Shown: positions 1-5,512 of the stretch, one piece after another | How positions within the stretch are numbered: position 1 is the first letter of the stretch | Layout of the letters: each line of letters opens with the position of its first letter | From: Microbacteriaceae bacterium | GTDB taxonomy: Bacteria; Actinomycetota; Actinomycetes; Actinomycetales; Microbacteriaceae | NCBI GenBank assembly: GCA_024639925.1 | Contig: JAHEGA010000002.1 | Span: 33,279 to 41,449 of the forward strand | Length of the DNA stretch: 8,171 bases | Direction of reading: 5' to 3' | The notes under the pieces: model-generated | Told to the model about the DNA's origin: nothing | What the model saw: the letters and a program-made list of their open reading frames with translations, nothing else | The model's database searches: none | Made by a program: the position numbers and the translations under genes

Positions 1-294
1 CACGAAATTGCTCACGCTCTTGCCGGCGCGAAGGAGGGGCATGGGGATCGATGGAAATCTATTGCCCGCAGCATCGGGTACACCGGTGGCCGCACCCACC
101 ATCAACAACCGGCCACCGACCGCGCGAAGTGGCGAGGACTCTGCCCCAGTGGCCACGAGGTCATCCGGTTTCGCAAACCGGGTAAACCCACATCGTGCTC
201 TCGATGCAACCCACGTTTCGATCGGCGCCACCTCATCGAGTGGCACGTGCGAGACACCTATTCGACGACGACGTCTTTCCAGAAGCAGACATAA
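1..294 (+). CDS. SprT-like zinc metallopeptidase-family protein, C-terminal part (5' end outside window)
   Basis: An open frame enters from the left edge in frame 1 and stops at TAA 292-294, giving 97 visible residues. The first residues read HEIAH, the HExxH zinc-metallopeptidase motif, followed by GHGDRWK (third zinc-ligand histidine at visible residue 14) and IARSIGYTGG, as in SprT/Spartan-like domains. A zinc-ribbon-like tail follows: C48-P-S-G-H52 and C66-S-R-C69, then FDRRHLIEW. In this family the domain is a zinc-dependent protease-like fold, linked in some members to processing of DNA-protein crosslinks; the role of the small bacterial versions is poorly known. The N-terminal half lies outside the window. 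The last 37 bases overlap the convergent DUF427 gene, so the final residues after LIEWH are encoded across its 3' end. The family call is firm because motif order and spacing match; activity is not shown. Confidence 0.85.
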   Translation, partial: HEIAHALAGAKEGHGDRWKSIARSIGYTGGRTHHQQPATDRAKWRGLCPSGHEVIRFRKPGKPTSCSRCNPRFDRRHLIEWHVRDTYSTTTSFQKQT

Positions 295-557
295 CCAGCG
301 AAATCGGTTCCGATCCGCTCGGTAGCTCCCGGACGTAGGTCACGGTAAGAAAAGGCACGGTCTTGGTAGGGCTGCCCATCCACGGTGACCGTGAAATAGG
401 TGGCCTGACCTTTCCAGGGACATAAGTACTGTGTGGGACTTTCTTCGAGGAACTCAAAGTTGACCGCGGTTGCCGGGAAATACCAATTTCCTTCAATCTT
501 GACGAGCTCCGACTCGGGAGCCTCCGCAATGACCGTTCCATTCAGCTGTGCTTTCAT
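258..557 (-). CDS. DUF427 domain-containing protein
   Basis: This is a 99-residue single-domain protein of the usual DUF427 length. Recognisable family signatures are the opening KAQLNGTVIAEA, YFPATAVNFEFL (residues 26-37), the conserved LCPWKG (45-50) followed by ATYFTV, and the end FAGYVCFWKDV (86-96). DUF427 proteins are small cytosolic beta-rich proteins without an established reaction, so no function is assigned. The ATG at 557 is favoured because TAGATT, a good -10 hexamer, sits six bases upstream, as expected for a leaderless message. A GAGG lies only two bases from the ATG, too close for a normal ribosome binding site. The gene is divergent from the methyltransferase gene and convergent with the SprT-like gene, overlapping its 3' end by 37 bases. 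Confidence 0.88.
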   Translation of the reverse strand: MKAQLNGTVIAEAPESELVKIEGNWYFPATAVNFEFLEESPTQYLCPWKGQATYFTVTVDGQPYQDRAFSYRDLRPGATERIGTDFAGYVCFWKDVVVE

Positions 558-563
558 GGCCTC

Positions 564-569
564 AATCTA
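564..569 (-). promoter_or_regulatory. -10 element (TAGATT) for the DUF427 gene, leaderless arrangement
   Basis: On the minus strand TAGATT occupies bases -12 to -7 relative to the ATG at 557. That spacing places the transcription start at or next to the start codon, as is common for actinobacterial leaderless genes. I see no convincing -35 hexamer 17-18 bases upstream. Read on the + strand, the same TA begins TAAAAC (568-573), a weak candidate -10 for the divergent methyltransferase gene. This is inferred from sequence only. Confidence 0.45.
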
Positions 570-615
570 AAACCTGAAGCTGGGGGAACGCCTTCCTAAG
601 GCATGCTGGACGGTG

Positions 616-1701
616 ATGAAGATTTCCCTCACCACCGAACTGGACGCGTCGCTCGAGGAAGCGTGGGACGCTCTGCACGATCCAGACGTCTTCCAAAAAG
701 TGTCGGCACCGTTTCTGCGTTTTCGCGCCGATGCTGCCACGGGTTTTCCCGACCGTTGGAAAAGCGGCAACACCTATGTTGTCCACGCGTCGGCACTCGG
801 ACTTATCCCCATGGGATCGCAAGAGATTAATCCCACCACCACAAACGAGGGAATGCGTCGCGAATTTCGCGACAACGGGAGAGGACTGACCGGAGCGCTC
901 GCTGCGGTGTCCTCGTTCCAGCACACCATGGCACTTGAGCCCAGTGGAGTTGGGCCCACCACTCTCCATGACACCCTGGAATTCCAGGCTGGCATTCTTA
1001 CTCCGTTCATGTGGCTGGGTTTCCGGCTCTTCTGGGCTTGGCGCCACGCGAAAATGCGCTCGCTCGCTCGCTACTGGCGCTCCGCAGACGCCACGCGTTG
1101 GGACTCACGGTATTCCGGCAAAGCGATGTGGAGCGGTAAAGCCAACGCGGCATTGGAGAAAGCAGTAGAGGGCCTTACCACCTCTCACGCGCTCGACGTG
1201 GGTGCGGGAGAAGGCGGCGACGCACTGTGGTTAGCGGAGCAGGGATGGAACGTCACCGCCACCGACCTTTCGCTCCAGGCGCTCAAGCGAGGTGAAGCGG
1301 AGCGACAAAGTCGGGTCACCCGCGACCATCTCCCCCGGATGATTCGATGGATCACCCTGGATGCTGTGACGGATCCGCTGCCAACGCCGCCGGCTCAGTA
1401 CGACCTCGTCCTGAGCTTTTTTGGGCACGGCCCCACAGAGATGCGTCATGGGTTGTGGAAGGCAATGGCCGGGGTGGTCGCCCCGGGCGGTCGTCTGGTG
1501 ATTGTCGGTCACAGTCCCCGCGACGTTGACGCGGGAGTGCAAAGACCTCCGCTGGAGATGATGTTCGACGCCGCCGAGCTCAGAGAGTTCTTTGCCTCTC
1601 GTGCCTCATCGCTGCGCGTCGAAAGTTGGCAGCGGGAACAACCAGGCCCGGAGGGTGAACCAGTGATGGTGGCCGATGTGGTGGCCATCATTCAGTTCTA
1701 G
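616..1701 (+). CDS. Two-domain protein: N-terminal SRPBCC (polyketide cyclase-like) domain fused to a class I SAM-dependent methyltransferase
   Basis: This is one uninterrupted 361-residue frame. Residues 1-~150 look like an SRPBCC (START-like) lipid/hydrophobic-ligand fold: KISLTTELDASLEEAWDALHD at the start, and the C-terminal helix region FRLFWAWRHAKMRSLARYW typical of these proteins. From about residue 160 a methyltransferase follows: WDSRYSGKAMWSG, motif I ALDVGAGEG (about 192-200) for SAM binding, an acidic strand-2 residue in TATDLS (about 215-219), motif IV YDLVLSFF, and PGGRLVIVGH. The layout resembles the TehB/ubiquinone-methyltransferase-like families; the substrate cannot be read from sequence. 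The SRPBCC part might bind the substrate, which is inference. ATG 616 follows in-frame GTG 613 directly and either could be used. There is no strong ribosome binding site (only GGA nearby). The 3' end overlaps the convergent Nudix gene by 4 bases. Confidence 0.82.
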   Translation: MKISLTTELDASLEEAWDALHDPDVFQKVSAPFLRFRADAATGFPDRWKSGNTYVVHASALGLIPMGSQEINPTTTNEGMRREFRDNGRGLTGALAAVSSFQHTMALEPSGVGPTTLHDTLEFQAGILTPFMWLGFRLFWAWRHAKMRSLARYWRSADATRWDSRYSGKAMWSGKANAALEKAVEGLTTSHALDVGAGEGGDALWLAEQGWNVTATDLSLQALKRGEAERQSRVTRDHLPRMIRWITLDAVTDPLPTPPAQYDLVLSFFGHGPTEMRHGLWKAMAGVVAPGGRLVIVGHSPRDVDAGVQRPPLEMMFDAAELREFFASRASSLRVESWQREQPGPEGEPVMVADVVAIIQF

Positions 1702-2237
1702 GGAAGAACTCCCATGCTGGCAAGCGCTGCTCTCACCAGTGAACCGCGACCACCCTCCATCTCCGCTAAAACGTCGGGTTGACTCACCTCTTCGGTGGTC
1801 ATCCAGGTCATTTCCAAAGCATCCTGGCGTGGTTCACACGTTCCCGTCACAGGAATCACAAAGACAAGCGACACCGCGTGTTGCCGCGGGTCCTGGTACT
1901 TCGCCCCAGGGAAAGGGAAATATTCCGCTACGTGAGCCGGGGTGGGGGACGCCGGTAGCTGCGGGAAAGCCATCGGCCCTAGGTCTTTTTCAATGTGGCG
2001 AAAGAGAGCGTCTCGAACGGTCTCGCCAAACATGACGCGTCCCGAGACGATAGCTCGAGTCATGGCCCCTTCGTTGGATGCCCGCAGGAGCAGACCCACC
2101 TCGGTGACTTCGCCCAGACCGCCGAGACGAACGGGGAGAGCCTCCACATAAAGCAGGGGCATGCGGCCACGAATCTCCGCGAGCTCTTCCTCGGATAGCC
2201 AGCCGGGGTTCGGGTCGGGGGTTCTGGTGGAGGACAT
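1698..2237 (-). CDS. DUF4916 / Nudix-hydrolase-family protein with a degenerate Nudix box
   Basis: This 179-residue protein matches the actinobacterial DUF4916 family in its landmarks: GWLSEEELAEIRGR (12-25), LYVEALPVR (29-37), the SGRVMFGETVRDAL stretch (65-78), EKDLGPMAFPQLPASPTP (83-100), VAEYFP (103-108), DPRQHAVSL (116-124), CEPRQDALEMTW (134-145) and EMEGGRGSLVR (159-169). The Nudix-like helix starts GRVMFGE (66-72), fitting the G-x5-E part. Where the canonical motif has RExxEE it reads RHIEKD (80-85), so metal-dependent hydrolysis is doubtful. The ATG at 2237 is chosen because conserved sequence begins just after it. An upstream in-frame start at 2297 would overlap the glutaredoxin gene. 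The gene follows the glutaredoxin gene by 10 bases, with GGAG at that gene's end, so co-transcription and coupling are likely. The substrate is unknown. Confidence 0.85.
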   Translation of the reverse strand: MSSTRTPDPNPGWLSEEELAEIRGRMPLLYVEALPVRLGGLGEVTEVGLLLRASNEGAMTRAIVSGRVMFGETVRDALFRHIEKDLGPMAFPQLPASPTPAHVAEYFPFPGAKYQDPRQHAVSLVFVIPVTGTCEPRQDALEMTWMTTEEVSQPDVLAEMEGGRGSLVRAALASMGVLP

Positions 2238-2247
2238 ATCTACAGTT

Positions 2248-2526
2248 TTACTCCGGTTTTGTGTCGGATAACAGCCCGCCAGCGCTCTCAAGCGCACGGG
2301 CTAGGGCCTCAGGCTCCACGTGCCACTGGCTGTGGGCCTCGTCACCAATCAGAACAACGGGAATTTTGTCCGAATACAGCTCCAGCCACTCCGGGTGATC
2401 GTCCACCAGAGCTTTCTCCACGGACACGTTTGCGAAACGGGAGGCAACCTCGTCAACGAGAGGCTCGGCCTGGTCACACAGGTGACAGTTATCTCTGCCC
2501 AGCAGGGTGAGAGTGACCGAGGACAT
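2248..2526 (-). CDS. Glutaredoxin-like / DUF836 family thiol protein
   Basis: This is a 92-residue single thioredoxin-fold protein. After the first strand VTLTLLG comes the redox motif C14-H-L-C17, then a helix (DQAEPLVDEVASRF), a strand (VSVEKALVDD) and IPVVLI (55-60) with the cis-proline at 56 that usually packs against the CxxC. Length and motif fit the small actinobacterial glutaredoxin-like proteins, which are thought to act in cytosolic thiol-disulphide exchange; the partner is unknown. The ATG at 2526 has TAGGCT at -12 to -7, consistent with a leaderless message. It is divergent from the HAD-IB gene and first in a likely two-gene unit with the DUF4916 gene. In mycobacteria a similar small glutaredoxin also lies near a HAD-IB gene (from memory). 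Confidence 0.88.
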   Translation of the reverse strand: MSSVTLTLLGRDNCHLCDQAEPLVDEVASRFANVSVEKALVDDHPEWLELYSDKIPVVLIGDEAHSQWHVEPEALARALESAGGLLSDTKPE

Positions 2527-2532
2527 GCCCTC

Positions 2533-2542
2533 AGCCTATGCT
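2533..2542. promoter_or_regulatory. Overlapping divergent -10 elements for the glutaredoxin and HAD-IB genes
   Basis: The ten bases AGCCTATGCT contain TAGGCT on the minus strand (2538-2533), placed -12 to -7 from the glutaredoxin ATG. They also contain TATGCT on the plus strand (2537-2542), 9 bases before the HAD ATG at 2552. The two hexamers share the TA at 2537-2538 and sit inside a perfect inverted repeat, TCAGC-CTAT-GCTGA (2531-2544). A partial -35 (GTGACC, 2513-2518) lies 18 bases before the plus-strand hexamer. This is inferred from sequence only. Confidence 0.45.
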
Positions 2543-2551
2543 GATACCGCG

Positions 2552-3283
2552 ATGTCTCCCCCCAGCCCGAAGTCCGCGAAGCCTGCTTCGCCCACCCTGG
2601 TGTTTGTGGACGTTGATAACACCCTGGTAAAGGGTGCCACCATTTTCATGTTTGCGATCGAAGCCTGGAAATCCGGGTACATCAAATGGCGCCACGTGAT
2701 TCCCGCACTCTTTCAACAGCGCACGTTCATCCGCAAAGGAGAGAGCCCCAAGCGCGTCACCTCCACCAGGGAGCGGGCGCAAACACTGGTGGCCGGGCAC
2801 TCCGTGGTGGAGTTTGATCGCATCGCCGAGGTGGCCTGGCGTCGTTCTATCGCCCCCAAGGTGTTCCCCGATGTATTGGCCGCCTTACAGAACCACAAAG
2901 ACCAGGGGCACGAGGTATGGCTGTTGACAGCAAGCCCCCAGGGCCTGGCGTCAGTGATGGCCCATGACCTTCAACTCTCCGGTGCCTTTGGTACGCAGCT
3001 CATGGAGAGCGAGGGGAGGTTCACTGGAGAAATCAACGGGGATCTTCTCCACGGGCCACTCAAGGAAGCAAAAGCCCAAGAGGTTGCCGCCAAGATGGGA
3101 GCTGACTTAAGCCAGTGCTACGCCTACTCGGACTCCGCTGCGGACATTCCACTACTGAGCTTGGTGGGCCACCCGGTGGCGGTGAATCCCGATGCCACCC
3201 TTCTCGCTCACGCCTCGCAACAAGGCTGGCCGGTGATGTGGCCGGAGGCCTCCGGGCGCTCGCACACAGGCAAGCCTAAATAG
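2552..3283 (+). CDS. HAD superfamily IB phosphatase (SerB-like hydrolase)
   Basis: This is a 243-residue cytosolic hydrolase with all four HAD motifs. Motif I is VFVDVDNTLV (nucleophile D20, acid D22), motif II LLTASP (T126), motif III lysine K171 in GPLKEAKA, and motif IV YAYSDSAADIPLL (D194 and D198 for Mg). A helical cap lies between residues ~30 and 105. This matches the HAD-IB subfamily that includes phosphoserine-phosphatase-like enzymes; the substrate is not determined. ATG 2552 is preferred: upstream in-frame starts (GTG 2507, ATG 2525) would run into the divergent glutaredoxin gene and its promoter, and the first conserved residues come only at about residue 14. The -10 TATGCT predicts a very short or absent 5' leader. 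The 3' end faces the bS22 gene, with a bidirectional-looking hairpin between them. Confidence 0.88.
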   Translation: MSPPSPKSAKPASPTLVFVDVDNTLVKGATIFMFAIEAWKSGYIKWRHVIPALFQQRTFIRKGESPKRVTSTRERAQTLVAGHSVVEFDRIAEVAWRRSIAPKVFPDVLAALQNHKDQGHEVWLLTASPQGLASVMAHDLQLSGAFGTQLMESEGRFTGEINGDLLHGPLKEAKAQEVAAKMGADLSQCYAYSDSAADIPLLSLVGHPVAVNPDATLLAHASQQGWPVMWPEASGRSHTGKPK

Positions 3284-3289
3284 GCAGAG

Positions 3290-3322
3290 AAAAGCGCTGG
3301 TCACGACCTGCGTGACCAGCGC
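3290..3322 (-). terminator. Rho-independent terminator of the bS22 gene (possibly also serving the HAD gene)
   Basis: A perfect 12-bp stem, GCGCTGGTCACG (3294-3305) and CGTGACCAGCGC (3311-3322), closes a 5-base loop. On the minus strand it is followed by TTTT (3293-3290), giving a classic stem plus U-run 14 bases after the bS22 stop codon. On the plus strand no T-run follows, so termination of the HAD transcript there would be weaker. It is the only obvious intrinsic terminator in the window. Confidence 0.85.
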
Positions 3323-3336
3323 GATTGCTCGACGAG

Positions 3337-3435
3337 CTACTTCTTGTTGCGACGCTGGTGGCGAGTCTTACGAAGCAACTTGCGGTGCTTCTTCTTCGCC
3401 ATACGCTTGCGGCGCTTCTTGATAACAGAGCCCAT
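3337..3435 (-). CDS. 30S ribosomal protein bS22 (AURKAIP1/COX24-domain protein)
   Basis: This very short gene encodes 32 residues beginning MGSVIKKRRKRMAKKKHRK and ending in NKK. More than half the residues are Lys or Arg. Start and sequence match the tiny actinobacterial ribosomal protein bS22, seen in mycobacterial 30S structures and carrying the COX24/AURKAIP1-type domain. It binds rRNA in the small subunit. The start is supported by AAAGGA eight bases before the ATG, one of the best ribosome binding sites in the window, as expected for a highly expressed gene. A strong terminator follows 14 bases after the stop. It lies downstream of the ArsR-type gene on the same strand with an 81-base gap, and probably has its own promoter. 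Confidence 0.93.
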   Translation of the reverse strand: MGSVIKKRRKRMAKKKHRKLLRKTRHQRRNKK

Positions 3436-3466
3436 TAAGTGTCCTTTTGAAACGGAAAGTGTGCTG

Positions 3467-3494
3467 TGCCCGTGAGGGCAACTTCCCTACTCTA
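3467..3494 (-). promoter_or_regulatory. Putative promoter and 5' hairpin ahead of the bS22 gene
   Basis: In the 81-base gap between the ArsR-type gene and bS22, the minus strand carries TAGAGT (3494-3489), a TANNNT -10 candidate. It would place the transcript start near 3482 and give a leader of about 45 bases. Right at that start lies a small perfect hairpin, TGCCC-TCAC-GGGCA (3480-3467). No good -35 is visible. The hairpin has no U-run, so it is not a terminator for the upstream gene. The promoter role is inference. Confidence 0.35.
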
Positions 3495-3516
3495 GCGCAG
3501 AGCGGCGGCGGGAAGG

Positions 3517-3900
3517 CTAGCGAGAAACCCTGCCCCAGGTGTGCTCGACCCATTTCTGAAGGTCGCGCACAGCCCCTCCGACTGCACGGCCAGCAAACGA
3601 GAGGTCGGTGTAGGGCTCGCCAAGGCTCGCCTGGGACGAGTTGCCGAGCGCATTCAGCCACTGTTCCAGTGCGGCCAGCGCCGCCGGCTGAAATCGGTAG
3701 TAGCGGTGCTGACCTTCTTCACGAACGTCGACGACGCCACCCTCGCGCAGCACTTTCAGGTGCTTGGACACCGTCGGCTGGGTGATGCCCAGGGCCTCAA
3801 CCAGCTCGCCAACGCTCATCTCTCCACGCCCCGTGCCGTGGAGCAGTCGAACGATATCGCGCCTTGTGGGGTCTGCCACCACGTCAAAAACATCAGCCAT
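3517..3900 (-). CDS. ArsR-family winged-helix transcriptional regulator (no cysteines)
   Basis: This is a 127-residue DNA-binding protein. Residues 1-~80 form an ArsR-type winged helix: MADVFDVVADPTRRDIVRLL, then VGELVEALGITQPTVSKHLKVL (30-51) with recognition helix TQPTVSKHLKVL, and a wing EEGQHRYYRF (61-70). The tail to residue 127 contains two possible helices and could serve dimerisation. The protein has no cysteine, so the classical metal-thiolate sites of ArsR/SmtB metal sensors are absent and its signal is unknown. ATG 3900 is chosen because the fold starts there and TACGAT sits at -13 to -8 (leaderless pattern). The longer open frame upstream crosses the divergent trkH gene and is not coding. 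It lies head-to-head with trkHA, so it might control K+ uptake, its own synthesis, or neither. Confidence 0.88.
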   Translation of the reverse strand: MADVFDVVADPTRRDIVRLLHGTGRGEMSVGELVEALGITQPTVSKHLKVLREGGVVDVREEGQHRYYRFQPAALAALEQWLNALGNSSQASLGEPYTDLSFAGRAVGGAVRDLQKWVEHTWGRVSR

Positions 3901-3907
3901 AATCCCT

Positions 3908-3913
3908 ATCGTA
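3908..3913 (-). promoter_or_regulatory. -10 element (TACGAT) of the ArsR-type gene
   Basis: On the minus strand TACGAT lies seven bases before the ATG at 3900, again the spacing expected for a leaderless transcript. AGGGA is also present but only two bases from the ATG, too close for a usual ribosome binding site. No clear -35 is seen. Confidence 0.4.
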
Positions 3914-3934
3914 CTTCCGCGCCGGGAGGAGTAC
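3911..3934. promoter_or_regulatory. Inverted repeat, candidate operator between the ArsR-type gene and trkH
   Basis: GTACT (3911-3915) and AGTAC (3930-3934) form an inverted repeat with a 14-base spacer, so half-site centres are about two helical turns apart. It overlaps the ArsR-gene -10 element and lies 49 bases before the proposed trkH start. Position suits autoregulation by the ArsR-type dimer, but arms of five bases can occur by chance. Confidence 0.22.
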
Positions 3935-3936
3935 CA

Positions 3937-3964
3937 TGGCTGGCGGTTGTCCCCACGACAGCCA
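3937..3964 (+). other. Imperfect stem-loop in the probable trkH leader
   Basis: TGGCT (3937-3941) pairs with AGCCA (3960-3964). After a four-base bulge, GTTGT (3946-3950) pairs with ACGAC (3955-3959) through one G-U pair, closing a CCCC loop. It ends 18 bases before the proposed GTG start of trkH. It is too small for a known K+- or c-di-AMP-type riboswitch, and any role in translation control is speculation. Confidence 0.25.
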
Positions 3965-3982
3965 GGAAGCGAGCGGGCAAAC

Positions 3983-5512
3983 GTGTCCTCGTGGCTTGCC
4001 AGCATCACGCGTCGCCTCAAGCGCCAGCGGCCATCGAACCGTAAACGCTCCCGGACGCTGCCCCAGGCGCCCCTTCCCCGCGGAATCCGCGGACTTGCCG
4101 CACGCCTCCAACTCCTCTTGGGCGGCCAAGCCGCCACCACGACAGTCGTTATTTTTATTTTCCTCGTCGGCGTCACCACCAGTTTGTTGATGATGCCCTT
4201 CGCTGCCGCCAGTGGTGAGGCGACACCGCTGGGCGATGCTCTCTTCACCGCCACCTCAGCAATTTGCGTGACGGGTTTGACCACTCTCGATATGGCCACC
4301 CACTGGTCGCCTGCCGGGCACACCATCATTTTCTTTGCTCTGCAGGTGGGCGGGATCGGCGTGATGACACTGGCCACACTGCTCGCGGTGATCGCCTCCA
4401 AGCGCTTGGGCCTCTCCGTGCGAAAGATGATGGCTGGTGACGTGGACCCCTCGAGACTTCATGAGAAGGAGGGCTCGGGAAACCACGGAATGCGCCTGGG
4501 AGATGTGAAGGGTTTACTCAAGACCGTCATCATCAGCGTGATTTTGATTGAACTCGCCCTGGCAGCGATCATCGTTCCCCGATTGATTGTGTGGGGCTTG
4601 GACCCGGTGACCGCTCTCTGGCAGGGCGTCTATCTGGCTGCTTCTGCTTTCACCAATACCGGTTTTGTCCCCCTCGTCGATGGCCTGGCACCATTTGTCG
4701 CTGACCCCCTCATGGTGTTCACGATTGGCTTTGGGGTGTTCCTGGGAAGTATTGGCTTCCCCGTGATTTATGCGATTGCTCGAGCTCTCCGCACCGCACG
4801 GCAACGCCGTCAACGCCGGACCTGGGATCACGCCCGTTTGGGAATGCACGCTCGTTTGACACTCTCCACGACCACCTTGCTTCTCGTCATCGGGGCAATC
4901 GCCATCGGTGGGCTCGAATGGGGCAACGAGGACACCCTCGGCGACAAGAGCCCCGGGGTGAAGGGAATGACCGCGGTCTTCACGTCGATGATGGCTCGCT
5001 CCGGTGGCTTCTCCACCGTGGATACCTCGGAGTTCTCGGGTGCCACTTTGCTCGTGCTCGACATGCTGATGTTCGTCGGGGGCGGTTCGGCCTCTACAGC
5101 CGGCGGCATCAAAGTCACGACGCTGGCGATTCTCTTTTTGGCCGCGTTCGCGGAATCCCGTGGAAATCAGGACATCGTGGTTTATGAGCGACGGATCCCC
5201 TCCGATGTGGTGCGTCTCGCGGTGAGCGTGGTGTTGTGGGGAGCGAGCATTGTCGCCATCTCCACCATTGCCCTCATGCGTGTGACGGATGCTCCACTTG
5301 ACCGGATCTTGTTCGACGTAATCTCGGCCTTCGCGACCTGCGGCCTCAGCGCTGGTTTCACCAGCGCTGATCTGCCTGACTCCGCGAAGTACATTCTCTC
5401 GGCCACCATGCTGTTGGGCCGAGTTGGTACAGTGACGCTGGCAACCGCGCTCAGTGGAACCCACCGGCAAACTGTGTACCGTCGGGCAAAAGAAAGGCCA
5501 ATCGTTGGTTGA
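3983..5512 (+). CDS. trkH: TrkH/KtrB-type potassium uptake channel subunit
   Basis: This is an integral membrane protein of 509 residues from the GTG at 3983. A basic N-terminal tail (about residues 9-45, rich in Arg/Lys) precedes the first membrane helix TTVVIFIFLVGVTTSLLM. All four pore repeats are visible with their glycine-containing filter loops: SAICVTGLTT (92-101), SAFTNTGFVP (221-230), ARSGGFSTVD (338-347) and SAFATCGLSAG (448-458). GGGSASTAGGIKVTT (366-380) is the conserved intramembrane gate region, and LGRVGTVTLATAL (478-490) ends the fold. The protein admits K+ and works with the cytosolic RCK subunit encoded next. The start is uncertain: no ideal ribosome binding site precedes GTG 3983 (AGGAAG is 13 bases away), whereas a strong GGAGGAG precedes an ATG at 3936 in another frame. 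Function is secure; the N-terminus is not. Confidence 0.93.
   Translation: MSSWLASITRRLKRQRPSNRKRSRTLPQAPLPRGIRGLAARLQLLLGGQAATTTVVIFIFLVGVTTSLLMMPFAAASGEATPLGDALFTATSAICVTGLTTLDMATHWSPAGHTIIFFALQVGGIGVMTLATLLAVIASKRLGLSVRKMMAGDVDPSRLHEKEGSGNHGMRLGDVKGLLKTVIISVILIELALAAIIVPRLIVWGLDPVTALWQGVYLAASAFTNTGFVPLVDGLAPFVADPLMVFTIGFGVFLGSIGFPVIYAIARALRTARQRRQRRTWDHARLGMHARLTLSTTTLLLVIGAIAIGGLEWGNEDTLGDKSPGVKGMTAVFTSMMARSGGFSTVDTSEFSGATLLVLDMLMFVGGGSASTAGGIKVTTLAILFLAAFAESRGNQDIVVYERRIPSDVVRLAVSVVLWGASIVAISTIALMRVTDAPLDRILFDVISAFATCGLSAGFTSADLPDSAKYILSATMLLGRVGTVTLATALSGTHRQTVYRRAKERPIVG

Noticed and set aside
1..246. A minus-strand open frame from GTG 246 running off the left edge
   Set aside because: At first sight it gives a plausible protein, but the plus strand of the same DNA encodes clear SprT-like motifs (HEIAH, GHGDRWK, CxxC), so this is its shadow.
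2507..2551. Upstream starts (GTG 2507, ATG 2525) for the HAD-IB gene
   Set aside because: They overlap the glutaredoxin start and the shared promoter, and add residues without family resemblance. They are not strictly excluded.
3324..3336. Second small palindrome (GCTCG-A-CGAGC) beside the bS22 terminator
   Set aside because: A one-base loop cannot form in RNA, and the adjacent 12-bp stem with its T-run fully explains termination.
3937..3964. A K+- or c-di-AMP-sensing riboswitch ahead of trkH
   Set aside because: Only one short imperfect hairpin is present; known riboswitches of this kind are far larger with several conserved helices.
3517..4401. Long N-terminal extension of the ArsR-type protein
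   Set aside because: The extension is antisense to trkH and its promoter, and the winged-helix sequence starts at MADVFD (3900).
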